Shown here one piece after another: positions 1 to 11,980 of a stretch of 64,000 nucleotides of DNA. The notes below the pieces were generated by a model. It was not told the origin of the DNA, searched no databases, and saw only the letters and a program-made list of their open reading frames with translations. A program made the position numbers and the translations under genes. Numbering within the stretch: the first letter of the stretch is position 1; every line of letters begins with the position of its first letter. Source of the stretch: Cyanoderma ruficeps (taxonomy: Eukaryota; Chordata; Aves; Passeriformes; Timaliidae); the NCBI GenBank assembly GCA_008694505.1, contig VZDJ01000623.1:3406442-3470441 (forward strand), in the 5' to 3' direction.

Positions 1-1202
1 AGAAGCACAAGAGGTGTGCTGAGCTAACAGCCAGACCCAAAACATGGAATGGCAGTCTAGGAACAAGAGTCCAGGGAAGGGAGCAGGGAAAAGTCTCCTG
101 GCTTTATCAGGAGAACCTCAGCTTCTCAAACAAAGAATGAGATGTTTTCTATGCAGAACTCTTATTCAGAAAGCTTTTATTATAAAGAAGAGCTTAGTGA
201 GCTGCATTAAAACACAGCCAATATGTTTCTTTCTGATACAGAAAAAGCTACTTATTTCCCACATCAATAAGAAATAGCTAATTGCTAAAGAAGTATGGCC
301 TTTCTAATCAGCACTTGCACTGAATTTAATACATCCTGAAAATTAAGCTACAAGTGGCCAATCCTAGTTCTGTGTGCTCCAGGAAGAGCACTGGGGTACC
401 TCAGATCTCATCCTGCCTTCAAGCAAGGAAACAACCAGGGATTAATCTGCTTGAAAAATGTACAGACATTAACACTGTTCTACAAATATAGATCAGTTTT
501 GTGTCCTGCATGTTGTGCAACTGCAGCTGTCATGGGATGTATTATCCTAGAGGAGTGGGACAGATGAACTTCACAACGACGGAGAAGCCAAACAGGAACA
601 GCCTAGCCCTTAAATATCAAGAGAGAGTTGAAGGAACTGAGGACTTTTCAGGAGATATTTACATGGCTAAATCATGTCAGACCTGATTAGGAGTCAGGTA
701 AAAACTGCATAGGAGGGGTCAGGGAGGGGATGTAGCCTCCACTCAGCTCTCAGATTGGAAGAAATGCCCCCATCTGAAGATCTTAATATTGAAGGTTTGG
801 AGGATAAAATCTTTACTCGGTCAGGCCAAAAGGAGTGACTGTTGAGGTGTGGAGGTTGAAAGACTTGCTGTGAATGTCTTACCAATTGAAGAATGTTTGA
901 CTGAAGGTCTCTCAAGATTTATTTGCTAATTTTGTTTTATTTTTTTTTAAGCAAAGCCAGCCATGCTAAGAAGTAGGCCGTCTTTGTACATGAATACAGA
1001 GATAAATGTGATGAGTGTGTGACAGTCAAGTACTTTCAATGCCAAGTTTTTATGAAGCAAGGAAGGATAATATTTTTCTACATCTAACACTTATCAGAGC
1101 CACCATCACATGGTGGGAGGGTTTTGCATGCTTACTCTACACTAACACACACAAAGTCGAGCCACAGCCCAGTGCCTGGACCATGACTGAGACATAACTC
1201 AG
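1..1202. other. Unique non-coding sequence, nothing recognised
   Basis: AT-rich single-copy-looking sequence with short T runs near 940-952. The few open frames are under 80 codons, on both strands, and resemble no known protein. I see no repeat consensus, exon signal or RNA gene. Confidence 0.5.
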
Positions 1203-1316
1203 TCTTTGAGTGACCTGACCTAGCGGAAGGCATCCCTGACCATGGAAGGGGGTTTGGAATTAGAGGAGGTTTAAGGTCATTCCCAACCCAAACCAATCCC
1301 ATTCTAGGATGCTGTG
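1203..1316 (+). mobile_element. CR1 retrotransposon 3' end fragment
   Basis: The block follows the end of the avian CR1 LINE 3' region: a 'tttgagtgacctgacctag' stretch, then 'ggaaggcatccctgaccatgg', then 'ttcccaacccaaacca' and a degenerate terminal repeat (attctagg/atgctgtg). Only about 110 bp of 3' end remain, the usual result of 5' truncation in target-primed reverse transcription. It carries no coding part. Many mismatches suggest an old, inactive copy. The family call is from memory of the CR1 consensus; the subfamily is not resolved. Confidence 0.85.
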
Positions 1317-3387
1317 ACTGGGCTGTATTTGCACATTGTAGAATCTCTCAGGTATGAGCATTTACCATAGTGTGGGCACCACCAGAGACTCTGGGAAAAG
1401 CAAATTAATTCTTCAGCCTTGGAGCTTTGTTTTAGTAGCAGCCCAAACATTTGCAGTCCCATTTTGTGTGGATACTAACTCAGTGTGTGCATACCAAACA
1501 CTATTCATGTACATGTATTGAAGTCTCCAGCCCAGGTCTTTAATTACAACGGATTTTATTCCAGTGGTTGAAGATATTCCACCTAAAAGCACCAAAGGGA
1601 GCTGCTGGAGCCAGTGCTTCATCAAGATCAATATACAGGGGAAGTATAATGTGATCATTGGTGGATTAAATTGGAGGCAGTAGGAATATCATGATGTATT
1701 TGAGATGTGGGACCTTTTGTCATGAGGAAGAGAGAAGAAAAAAATCCAGTGTGGTAAAATTGCTTTTGAGACAGGAAGAATGTCTGCATTGCTGGAATAC
1801 CTTGAGGATATTTTTCATAGATTATTAAGGCTACACTTTGGCAATTTTCATTATTTAGCCTGACCTGAAAACACCAGGTCATAGAATTTCACCTCATCAT
1901 TCTCGCTTTCAAATCTATTTCTGCTTTTACATTGATTCAGTGGCAAAACCACAGATTTTCCTATTCCCACAAAACCATTTTGAAGTCTTCTTTTAGGAAA
2001 TATTTTCTAGAAGCTTTCCAAGACATTTTTTATTTCAGAAGCATTCAATGTATGACCTTTTTGTAAAACTCTATTCTGGAAGTAAAATAACAACAGTTAT
2101 TGATTAAACATCTCTGAAAAACAACCTAACTATTTGCAGTTTTGGATACAGTTGAATTAGTAGATTTATCTTCAGAAAAGGGGAAAAGGATGATAAAAGT
2201 TTTTCCATTTCATTTTGAATTGTGATAAATAATTGGAAATTGTTTCCAATCAAATTACCATTTTTGAACTAGAAGCTGATATATTACTGTGATTTACCAC
2301 AACCCATATGTGTGCCTGACATGGCCCTTGAAGGCAAATATTACTTCAGGCTTTCTTTACAAGAAATATTTACTTTTTGTCTCACTACTTCCTCTGCCAG
2401 ATATTTTAATAACTTCATGGTGTTCCATTACATGAAAGATATTACAATATTTGGAATCACCATCTTTATATAAATTGAAGGCTGTTATGTTTTCCAATCT
2501 GCCAAAAGTTTTTCAAAACATTCCCTTTTAAGTCCAGGCCAGAATGTTTCCTTTGACCTGACCAGCTTTTATGTGACATACTTTGAGAATTGATGTCACC
2601 AGTGGACTTAATGGTGCCTAAGAGCAAAATATTTTTTCTGAAATACATTTATTAACAAATAGTGGCTGACTTCACTTCGTTTCCTCTTGCGTTTTCACCT
2701 CTGGATTTCTTGTGTTGGTGGTATTTTTGTGTTAGTGTTAAGCTCTAAAAGCATCATACACAATGAATTCACAGGTTTTGTATTATTTGGAGCTGTTCTT
2801 GAAGGGTTTTTTGTCTTTCTAATTCTCTGAAGAAATTTCTCTGCCTTGTCTCAACATCTTTTTGGCAAGCCACAGCATTTTTGACAGAAGGAGCTGACCC
2901 CCACTGACCCTTGCAGGTCTGCTGGGGGCCTGGGGTAGGAGAGAAAGACAGTGTTTCATAGATCATGATGAGCCAAATGGCTTCATCAGTGCCATGGTCA
3001 TCTTCCATCATTTGCCTCAGGAAACACTGCTGTGGGGGGCAAAAGCTGACATCTTGTACTGCAGCTCATCTCCATCATCGCCTGCTCCTTACCCTCCCCT
3101 GGGAACAGGTCTGTGTCTCTGCTAACCTTGAAAAAGCCAACTCAGCACGAGTTGTCCACGTTCATTTCACTGAGAATCAGGCAACACCAAACACAGATAA
3201 TAGCCTGTTTATGTTGACTCGTGTTTTCCCGCCTTGTAAACACCCTCTGAATTTATATTCCCATCATTCCTGCTATAATACTATTCCCTAAGCCATAAAA
3301 AGAATAATTCTAAGCTTCTTGACAGCTAATATTTCTGTTGAACGATATTAATGCATTGTAAGTCTGACCTCAATACTGATGCATCAC
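1317..3387. other. Unique non-coding sequence, nothing recognised
   Basis: AT-rich sequence with no repeat family, exon or RNA gene that I can identify. Open frames on both strands are short and mutually overlapping. Several TAAT/ATTA-rich stretches around 2040-2290 could be conserved non-coding sequence, but that cannot be judged from one genome. Confidence 0.45.
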
Positions 3388-3482
3388 AGCCTGATCCTAC
3401 TCAGTGCTGAGTTCCTTCTTGGCTTTTGATGTGCCCTGATGTGGGTGGAAGGTGAAGGTGCTCAGCAATCTGTAGAATTGTA
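3388..3482. repeat. Possible sauropsid MITE-like repeat relic
   Basis: Opens with 'cagcctgatcctactcagtg' and ends near 'gaaggtgctcagcaatctg'. These resemble the two ends of an old interspersed repeat common in turtles, crocodilians and birds, whose ends read like 'gcctgatcc' and 'ggtgctcagcac'. The middle is too diverged to align by eye. The family name is not resolved and the call is tentative. Confidence 0.35.
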
Positions 3483-6400
3483 CCCCAATGCAGGAGTAAA
3501 GGCACAAAATAGAACTAAGATTCTACTGTCACTCTAATGTAAAGGTAAGACACATGTTTGCAGGAGCTAAATTCTGCTGGGAAGGATTCCTGTAAGAAAT
3601 TACATCCCCTTGGGATAGGTAGCGGCAAGAAAATAAAAAGCTTTACATCTTCAGGCTGCTGTGGGCAAAAGCAGTGCTTGTGTGTGAGTTTTGTGTAGTG
3701 TGTATTTCTAACCAGACACCAATGGTTCATATGCACAGCACGTTTGTTTGAGCAAAGTTTAGCTTCAGGTTTCTTTAGCTGTCCAATTAATTTTTATGTT
3801 AATCATTGCATCTGGAAGAGCAATATTTTCAATAACTTTGTGTCATTCACACTACATGAAAGCCATGAAGACACTTGGAATCACAGCCTGCTTAAAGAGC
3901 ACCAGACATCTATTAAACACCCAACAATCATGAGCTATAAGCACACATGAACCTCCACACAGGCTGATCACATCCATTTCTTCCAGGCAAGAGCCACCAT
4001 GTACCTGAAACTATAACTTGCACAAAAAACCTCCATCCCAGTCTGGATTCACCTCAGTGCTCCTTGGATCAGAAAGGTCAAAATCCTTCAGCAATAAAAC
4101 CGGAGAGTTCTCTTGGCTGAGCTGATGTACATAATAGGTGCTGATTCTTGCTTCATTCATTCCATGTAAAGATGTTTCTAACTGCTTCTTGTGCTGTGTA
4201 CTGGTCTGCAGTCCATGATTTTGAAGGAGCCAAAATGAAAACATCCTGGAATTATTTCCCCTTCTTGCTAAAGGACTTTAACACAATCAGAGCTGTTTGA
4301 AGTAGCTTTTTTCCTGGTTACTGCAGCCCTGACTGACAAAATCCTTGAGATAATGAGAAGCTCAGCCAAATGAGATTTCCAGCTGTGTTGTACTCCAGGA
4401 AGGCTGGCTCTGCTCTGCACACTGCAAAGCTTACCCACAAGGCTGGGGAGGCAGAGGCCAGCCTTTCCTGTCAGCTGCTGCATGCACCCCAAATGCTGCA
4501 AGGGGGGAAGCTGATAATGAAGATTAAACCCTGCATGTTCTGCAATAAACTCCTGGGTCGTTTTCCTCATCATCTCACATTTGAAGTAACACCCAAACTG
4601 GGTCCCTGGGCAATTATTTGAAGCTGAAAGCTGGAGCCAAAGATTGACATATTTGGGTATTTTGGTGGAATTAATGGATTAACTCCCAGTCAAAACCACT
4701 TTAGCATTCTCCCTTCATAGTCTGCAAAGTTAAATTACTCTGGGCAGTGAGATAGAGCTACCAGCCTTTAAAAAACCAGAAACTCAGCGATAATTTTCTC
4801 AAGCTGCCAGCATGGAATGATAACATTTTTGCTCCCATAGCCTTTCACGGTGGCATCTCTGTAAACCATGCAGGAGCTGCAAGGAGTTGAGGGACACAAT
4901 GTGTGTGTCAGGAGCTGCCACCAGCACAACCCACCGCTGTCTGCAGGGAGGAAAGGTTCAGAGGAGGGGGGTGCTGGGAGAACAGATCCAACAGCTGGGA
5001 ATGGCAGTCAGGCAGCATCAACTGGGAACATGGCACTCATTTCTGACTGGGAGGGATGCTGGCTGTGGGAATGGATGCTCCGTGGTCATACCATGGGTTT
5101 GCCAGCACTTGAGGCTGAAGTATTTTATTTCTACTTTTAACAGAGATCACTGCAGCTCCTCCTAGAGAAGAGAGAATGATCTCAGGGTGGGGATGCTTGT
5201 TCCTGAGCTACACAGGGACTTAGATCAAAGTTCTTGGTGAGCAAGAAACACATCGGGGAAATACACTCTCCTCTTTCCCCATTAATCCAAGCACAGCAAT
5301 GCCTACTGCCCGCTGCTGGCCAACTGAAGGGCCACAGCTTGATATTCAAAACAGACCTTTCAGCCTTAAAAACCCCTGACTCCATGGTGGGAAGGAGAAG
5401 CAAAGGGAAAGGCTGGCTGAAATATCTGTTCTTGCACCTGTGACAGCTTCATGTGGCTTCACATCAACAGTGGCACTCAGACATGGTGTCCTGGGCATTA
5501 CCAAACACAAGGGACCAAGAGCAAGTCAAAGCAAGAAGGAAGTGAGCTGCAGTCTCTCTCATTTTGCCACAGACACCCCCTGATACACAGAAATTAAGCT
5601 TCATATGCATGAAGCATCCTATGGGAGTCTTAGGCCAGAAACTTATCATCAGCATCAGAAACCATTTGACTGGCAAATGCTTGCACACATGGTTTAGGTG
5701 GAAAAAATTATCCCTACTATCAGAATGAATTTCCAAGCATCTGACTTATGCAAAAGACTTTCTTTCGACGTCTATCAAGCACTTTGCAATATGTTTGTGC
5801 CATTGCCTGCCCTTGTTCTGCTGAGTCTGGAGACTTCTGCTTGAATTTTTTTCTTTTCCCTTGAATGCCCTGGATCACAGTAGTTACATTTGTCTGCAGC
5901 ACTATCTGCTGTCACTGCTTACTCACTGGGACCTTCAGCTGGGATGTAGAGTTTACGTCATTATTATGGTAAGTAAAACTTTAAGTGCTGCAATGTCAAC
6001 TGCTGAAAATCACTGTAAGTTGAGTGCTTGGTTAAACACATCCAGGTCTCTGAGTTTTGTTCCTCTAGGAATTGTGCAAGGCATTGGTGTCCTGAAATAA
6101 CACAGAGCAGTTGGGAATCTACCTCGTACCTTGAGCCATATGTGTCCTATGCTAGACAATGTGATCCTCAGACCTCTCCCTCTCCCAGGGCCAGGAAGAG
6201 GTGTCCCATTTATTCCTCACATTATAGGAACTAGGATGTCAGTGCTGACTAGTCTTGTACATCCTGGATATGAAAATTAGGTGGGTTTTTTTAACACAAA
6301 GATAACTCCATTATAGTGCCTTATTTGCATGTATCTGAAGCATTTTTGCATCATTATCCCAGCTAGAAACAGTCAAATGTGCAATCCTGATACCCAGAAC

Positions 6401-9400
6401 TCAGGTCTTGAAGGTTTTCACTGTAAAAGAAGTGTGTAAGGGTATCTCTGTCCACACTCTGCCATGGTAAAGCCAGCAGAAAAACACAGAGGCTTTTGGT
6501 TTGGTAATTATATTTGGAAATGCATCTCATGGAAGGAAAGAGACAGAATGAGGAAGGCGAGGAGCAGGGAGAGGAGATATGGCTCAAAGTCTTCATTAGA
6601 CACACTGTGGAGACACGGTGTCCTGCACTTGACTGAAAAGCTCATTTCAAGTTTTCCAGGCACCATGTTAGAAAATTAAGCTGTCAGATCTGCTTACAGG
6701 CAACATGCTAACCTATGAAACACATTTTCTGTGTTCACTGGCACAGTGCACTTTACCAAATCTTCTTTCTGTTATTCCCTCAACATTACTGTCAATCCTA
6801 GAATAAAAGCCCTCTTCCTTGCATGAGGTGTGGAGATCTGAGTCTCAAGGTGCTCTCAGTTGATAGGCAGTGATAGTGTTGCAGGTTGGAAAGATACCAA
6901 GGACCTACCTCACACTATCACGCCAGATCTCAGTCTCAAGTTGAGCAGAAATATGTTTAAAAAGGAGCACTTGTGACATTCAGCCTAACTTCTGCTCGCC
7001 TGCCTGGTGTGCCTGTCTCTCCATGGAGTATACAAGAAGCCTGGGGCAGACTGCACTTCTCAGGCAGGTGTTTCAGATAGTAACAGCTGTGATCAGTCCA
7101 GAATGCAGTTTTATGATGCTCTTTGTGAGCTGAGCACAGAAATTTATCCACCTCTCCACACCCCGGGGCATGGCTGTAGACACAGCAGGGCAGAAACCAC
7201 TCTCATGGATTGTGTCTCTCCCTTAGCTATAGCAGAGCCAGTTCTATATTTATATGAGGCAGGAAAAGGTTAACTTTCACCAGTGTACCACACCAAAATA
7301 CATTTAGCTCAGTCGATCCTTCTGCAGGTATGATTTTCTTTCATTTCAACAACTTGCACTAGAATTCTATCAATTTTATTATTCCAAAGAAAATAAAATT
7401 ACTGTCCTCCTTCTTACCAGCAAGTTAATGAAATTGGACATCCCAAGCCATAATGAACAAAGGGTTGGCAATGAGGAACATAAACGACATTTTTCCTGAA
7501 AGGATTTTGATGCCAAAGGGAGTAACTGGAGGAGCAGACTGGATTGCAGGGAAATGAACTGAAGGATTTGTTATCAGATTATTCTTCCTGCAATTTTTTT
7601 CGAAGATCTAACAAATGCTTTTGGATGTGTTGAATACCTAAGAGCTTTGAAGAAGTTTAGCATGAATAATTCTGCAAGTCACTTGCTTTTTGCTATTCTT
7701 CTTTTCAAAAGGGGAAAATGAGAAGAACATTGCAGCAAATCAGGGATGTCAGCATTTTGAGGGTACGTCTTCCACTGATGTGAAACAGTGGAGTCTCCTC
7801 TGGCTGCAGAGGAATCTGGGATGGGAGTGAGGCCTCTTAGAAACAACTGACCAGCTGAAGTTTGTTAGCACAAACTGTTTTGTGAATAATTGGGTGAAAG
7901 TAATGAATGGCTGCAGGGAAGAGCAGTCCAGTGTGCCCTGGCCATGGGCAGCATCCACCTGGCAGACGGCTGGATGGGGATCTCTCTGTGGCACATGAAC
8001 ATGTAGGAAGTGCTGGACAGCTCTCAGATCTGGTCAGTGGCCTCCCTGCCCTCACTCCACACGCCGAGCTCAAGTAGAGATCCAGTTATGAGCTGATGCT
8101 TTCTCTGCTAATGGAGAAAGCTCTGAAGAAGGGTCCATCTACTTTGTTCTTTCAATATAAACGCTTATTCTTAGAAAAGATTTGAAAGGAATGGCACTGA
8201 GCACCACTGAGAATTTTGGACTCCTCTTACTCCTGATGTGACTTTTAAACTGGCCAAGTGTTGTCACCAGCACCAGGAGGCACAAACTCAGACAGAGGAG
8301 GAGCCCTGCTGGACCATTTTGCTGTGAAGGTGTGATTCGTCCCAGGAGAATGTTTCAAGACGTTACATTAAGAATGTGCAGGCTGGCTTATGAACAACCA
8401 GTGGACTTGGAAATAACATAATTTTCACACAAAACTTGTAGAGCATTGTTACTTTTAAAGGCTGAGAGCTTGGTTGTCTGGGTTTTCCTATTAGGAAAAT
8501 AATATTGAAAGGAAATAATGCTTTTTTTCAACACTCCTCTGCCTTGTACCTCTTTGGCTCAAATGCCACAGCTGCTGAAATACAGCTTGCAGAGAAGTGC
8601 ATAATGAACTGGGGGGACTGCTGGCTGATTTTAATTCCTGTAGGCACATGACTACCCTTGCACTCTAGGCCTTTATTCTAATCTGTCATCCTTTGCAAAG
8701 CTCTCTCTGCCAAGAAGTATGTACAGAGTGTTGGTGATACGTAACCAGCTACTCAAAGGAAAAAAAAACAACCTATACTAAAAATTGATTTTGGGGAGCA
8801 AACATTAGATTTTAGCCACTGATGACTCAGACAGAGGATGACTTTGCTTACAGCTCCTACTGTCCATGAACATGATCCAAGGCTTTCTGTATTTCTGCAT
8901 CTCTAAATGTTCCCAGTATGTGAGTGACTTGTTGACTGGGAGAAGGGTCAGTTTTTGGGATTACCTTTGTTTCCACAAAGCGTAGTGTGCTCTACAGTAG
9001 CCTGCACCTGGAATATCCCAGCCAAATCTGAGTGAGGAGTTGGTTAAAATTTACGTTTTGGACCACAAGAATATCCTGTAGGATGCCCCTGTTCTGTGCC
9101 CAGTCATTGATGTAATTATGTGGAACACACAAAGGGGTTATTAAATAGCTGTACTCTTTAAGTATGTACTAATTATATAAAGCACAGTACAAGGACAGCA
9201 CAGAATGTCTCCTAATAAGAGTAGCCTACATCTCTGGCATCCATCTAAATTAAAAATCTTCTCAAAATAATAACCTTAAGTAACTATGCACTTCAGAGGC
9301 AGCTGCAAAAGAGTTAGGACTAACTCAATCAACTAAATTATGTGTAGATGGCTCCATTTTTATTAGTGGTCTCCAATGTATACAAATTTCAGTAGTACAG

Positions 9401-11863
9401 CAGCCACGACAAATGGATTACTACATTGTCTATTATAATCTCTTTCCTTCCTGTCAAAACGTTTCTCTGACCCTAAAGACTAGCTTATAAAGTAAAAACA
9501 AAACAAGGAAACAACAACAGCAGCAACAGAAAAGCAAGGAGGAAAGAAATCCCTGCTTAAAATTCCATCTCTTGGTTGGTTTTGCTGAAGATAAAAGATG
9601 CACTCTGTTCTGAGATACTTGAAAGCGCTGTGCAGGGGAAAGCAAAAGGCCATTTTTACCAGTCACTCTTTGGTAAAAGCACTCCAGGCAATTATGATGC
9701 CTGTAAATGCAATCTACTCCAAACACGGCTTGGATAAAAAATACATGGGAAACAGAAATCTCCTATCAGCTTCTCATCTCTCTCTCTCTCTCCCCAATAT
9801 AGACCACCGTGCCTCCTAACAGGAGAAAAGGATCAGAAGGAAAGAAACTCTCTCTAATTGATTCAGTAGCAAGGATGGGACAACATCTGCTTGGACACAG
9901 CTGCCACATGAGGTCATCTACAGCCAGGGATGGGGAACTGTGAGGCCCAAGGCCCAGGAGGTGACTCTATGCCACAAAGAAGGGGTTGGATGTACTCCAA
10001 AGAGACATATGCTGCAATGAGAGGCAGAATATAACTGAAGAGAATGAAGACATGATGGGTCTAAATTTTTTTTTAATTGAGAGAAGAAAGATGTCTGCCA
10101 AACTTGGTAATGAAATTTAGCCTAATTTCAATAAATAGCTTCCTAATTCAGAGACTGGTCCCATAGCATAATATAGTGAAAACAATTGCCTTTAGTAGAT
10201 AAAGGCTTTCAAGACATGACAAACCACTCTGGAGCATTGAGACGGACCCATGCTCAGCCACAGTAAAGGGACAGCATTTCTTTTCATATCTTATATCTGA
10301 AAGGCCAAATTTAATTCCAGAAGACCCACGTGTGTCTGCCACTGTGCAGGGGATGCATAGGTGGAGCCATGGTTTTTGACATGTAGTTATTCAGTGGTTC
10401 CAAGAGAAACTCATTTTGGATGTCCCAGAGAGGGGTCTGTGATGTAGAAAACCAGCCACAGTTCAGTTCCCTGGACACACATGTTCTTGTAATGGAAGAT
10501 GACATAATCATCCCTGAATAAATAAATGTCTTATGGCTCATTCTGCACCTAATGAGGGGATTTCAGGATCTCTGCCTGGAAGAACATCTTTGCATACACT
10601 GAAGTACATTCATTGCTGCTGCCTCCACACCTGCCACTGCCAGCTAAGGTCAAGGGCTTGAAGTTGTAAATGAAAGCAGCCTGGTAAAAGCCAGAGCAGG
10701 AAGTAGGCTCCAGTCCTTGGTAGACCTGATATGTTGCATTTGCAAGTGCTTTGGTCTTGTTTATTTTCATAACATCACTCCCTTGGAGCTGCCCATTATC
10801 CAACACAACAGAAATGTGCCAAGAGTAAAGCAAAGTAGAAGCTGCTGTTTAGTTCAGCAAGACAGAGAGGCAGCAGAGGAAAGGGTGCAGGTCATGTTTC
10901 ATAGAAAGGGTATGGAAGGATGAGGGAGAAAGAAAACCAAAGGCACAGAAAATCTCCTGTTGAGAATGGAGCCAGTTTTGCTATGTGCCAACTGAGTATC
11001 CAGTACTATGTATCTTACAGTTTTACTTCAGAATCTCCAGAGTAGATTCACTCTGTGTGGAATATTATCAGATAAAATAATGGGGAGGTCCCAGGAGAAG
11101 ACCTCTCCTGCTCGTGAATGCTTCTTTTCTCTCCAGGAAAATGCGTTGGGAAGGTCTCACTAGGGTTGATGGAGAGTGGGTATGTCCAAGGACACCTCTG
11201 GACCTGTCCCTGGGAGATGAGCAGGGAAGTTGTGACACCTCCTGACAGAGGTGAAAACTGAGCCTGGCTCCCTCCTTTCTTAGTAGAGAACAGCGTAAGA
11301 AAAGAAAGAAGATTTTTTCACCTCTATAATATTTCTATTTAAACAATCCCTGACTGATTTTTTGAAGGGAAGTTTGAAGATACTTATATATCAAATGTCA
11401 GGGTGTAAATTCCGTTTTCTTCATCGTCTCTTGGCTAGCTGCAGGTGGCCACATACTGGGGACCACCCAGGGCCCCTAGCAGCTCTTATGAACCAGGATT
11501 TTTGATAACCTGGACTCAAATACTGAGAAATACATTAAGAACACGGCGGGATATGTGATGTACAAATATTGGTTTTGTGCAGCTTCCCACTCTGTCTCAA
11601 TCTGTCTCAAGCTCATAATTTCTGTTCTGATTTTTCCTAATCTTCCCACACACAGAATAACAGATTCTCAATACCCAAAGCAGCAACACCTTCCTCTCAA
11701 AACAACCTCTTTCAGACCTGAATCTTAGTCACAAGACCATTTATTCTGAAGGCTGACCTATAAATAACATTGTATAGAGATGAGGGTATATCCTCCAAAG
11801 TAGGGGGTAAATGAGAGGGGGTGAATTAGCAAAACCCTGGAGAGAGGCCTTTGGTGCTGATCT
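3483..11863. other. Long unique non-coding stretch
   Basis: About 8.4 kb without a recognisable gene or clear transposon. The largest open frames are near 100 codons and look like chance. A (TC)8 microsatellite lies inside it. Regions rich in ATTA/TAAT (for example around 7320-7700 and 9110-9300) have the look of vertebrate intergenic or intronic sequence. No exon with both a good polypyrimidine acceptor and a good donor was convincing. Confidence 0.5.
9777..9792 (+). repeat. (TC)8 microsatellite
   Basis: Eight uninterrupted TC units, directly readable. Such short tracts are often polymorphic; nothing suggests a specific role here. Confidence 0.9.
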
Positions 11864-11980
11864 CCATCTGTAAAATACAGATAATAACTCTTCCTGTATG
11901 GTACATCATAGGGTTGTTGTGATGCTTAATTAAAGCATTTAGAAAGTCCTTCAGCAGCATCTGTCTATAAATGTTAAAGG
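11864..11980 (+). mobile_element. MIR-type CORE-SINE relic
   Basis: The order of landmarks matches the MIR SINE core and 3' part: 'ccatctgtaaaatacagata', then 'agggttgttgtgatgcttaa', then a 'gcatttagaaagtccttc' segment and a 'ctataaatgtta' end. MIRs are ancient tRNA-derived SINEs mobilised by L2-type LINEs and are present as fossils in birds. The tRNA-like head is not visible, so this is a partial copy, heavily mutated and inactive. Confidence 0.75.
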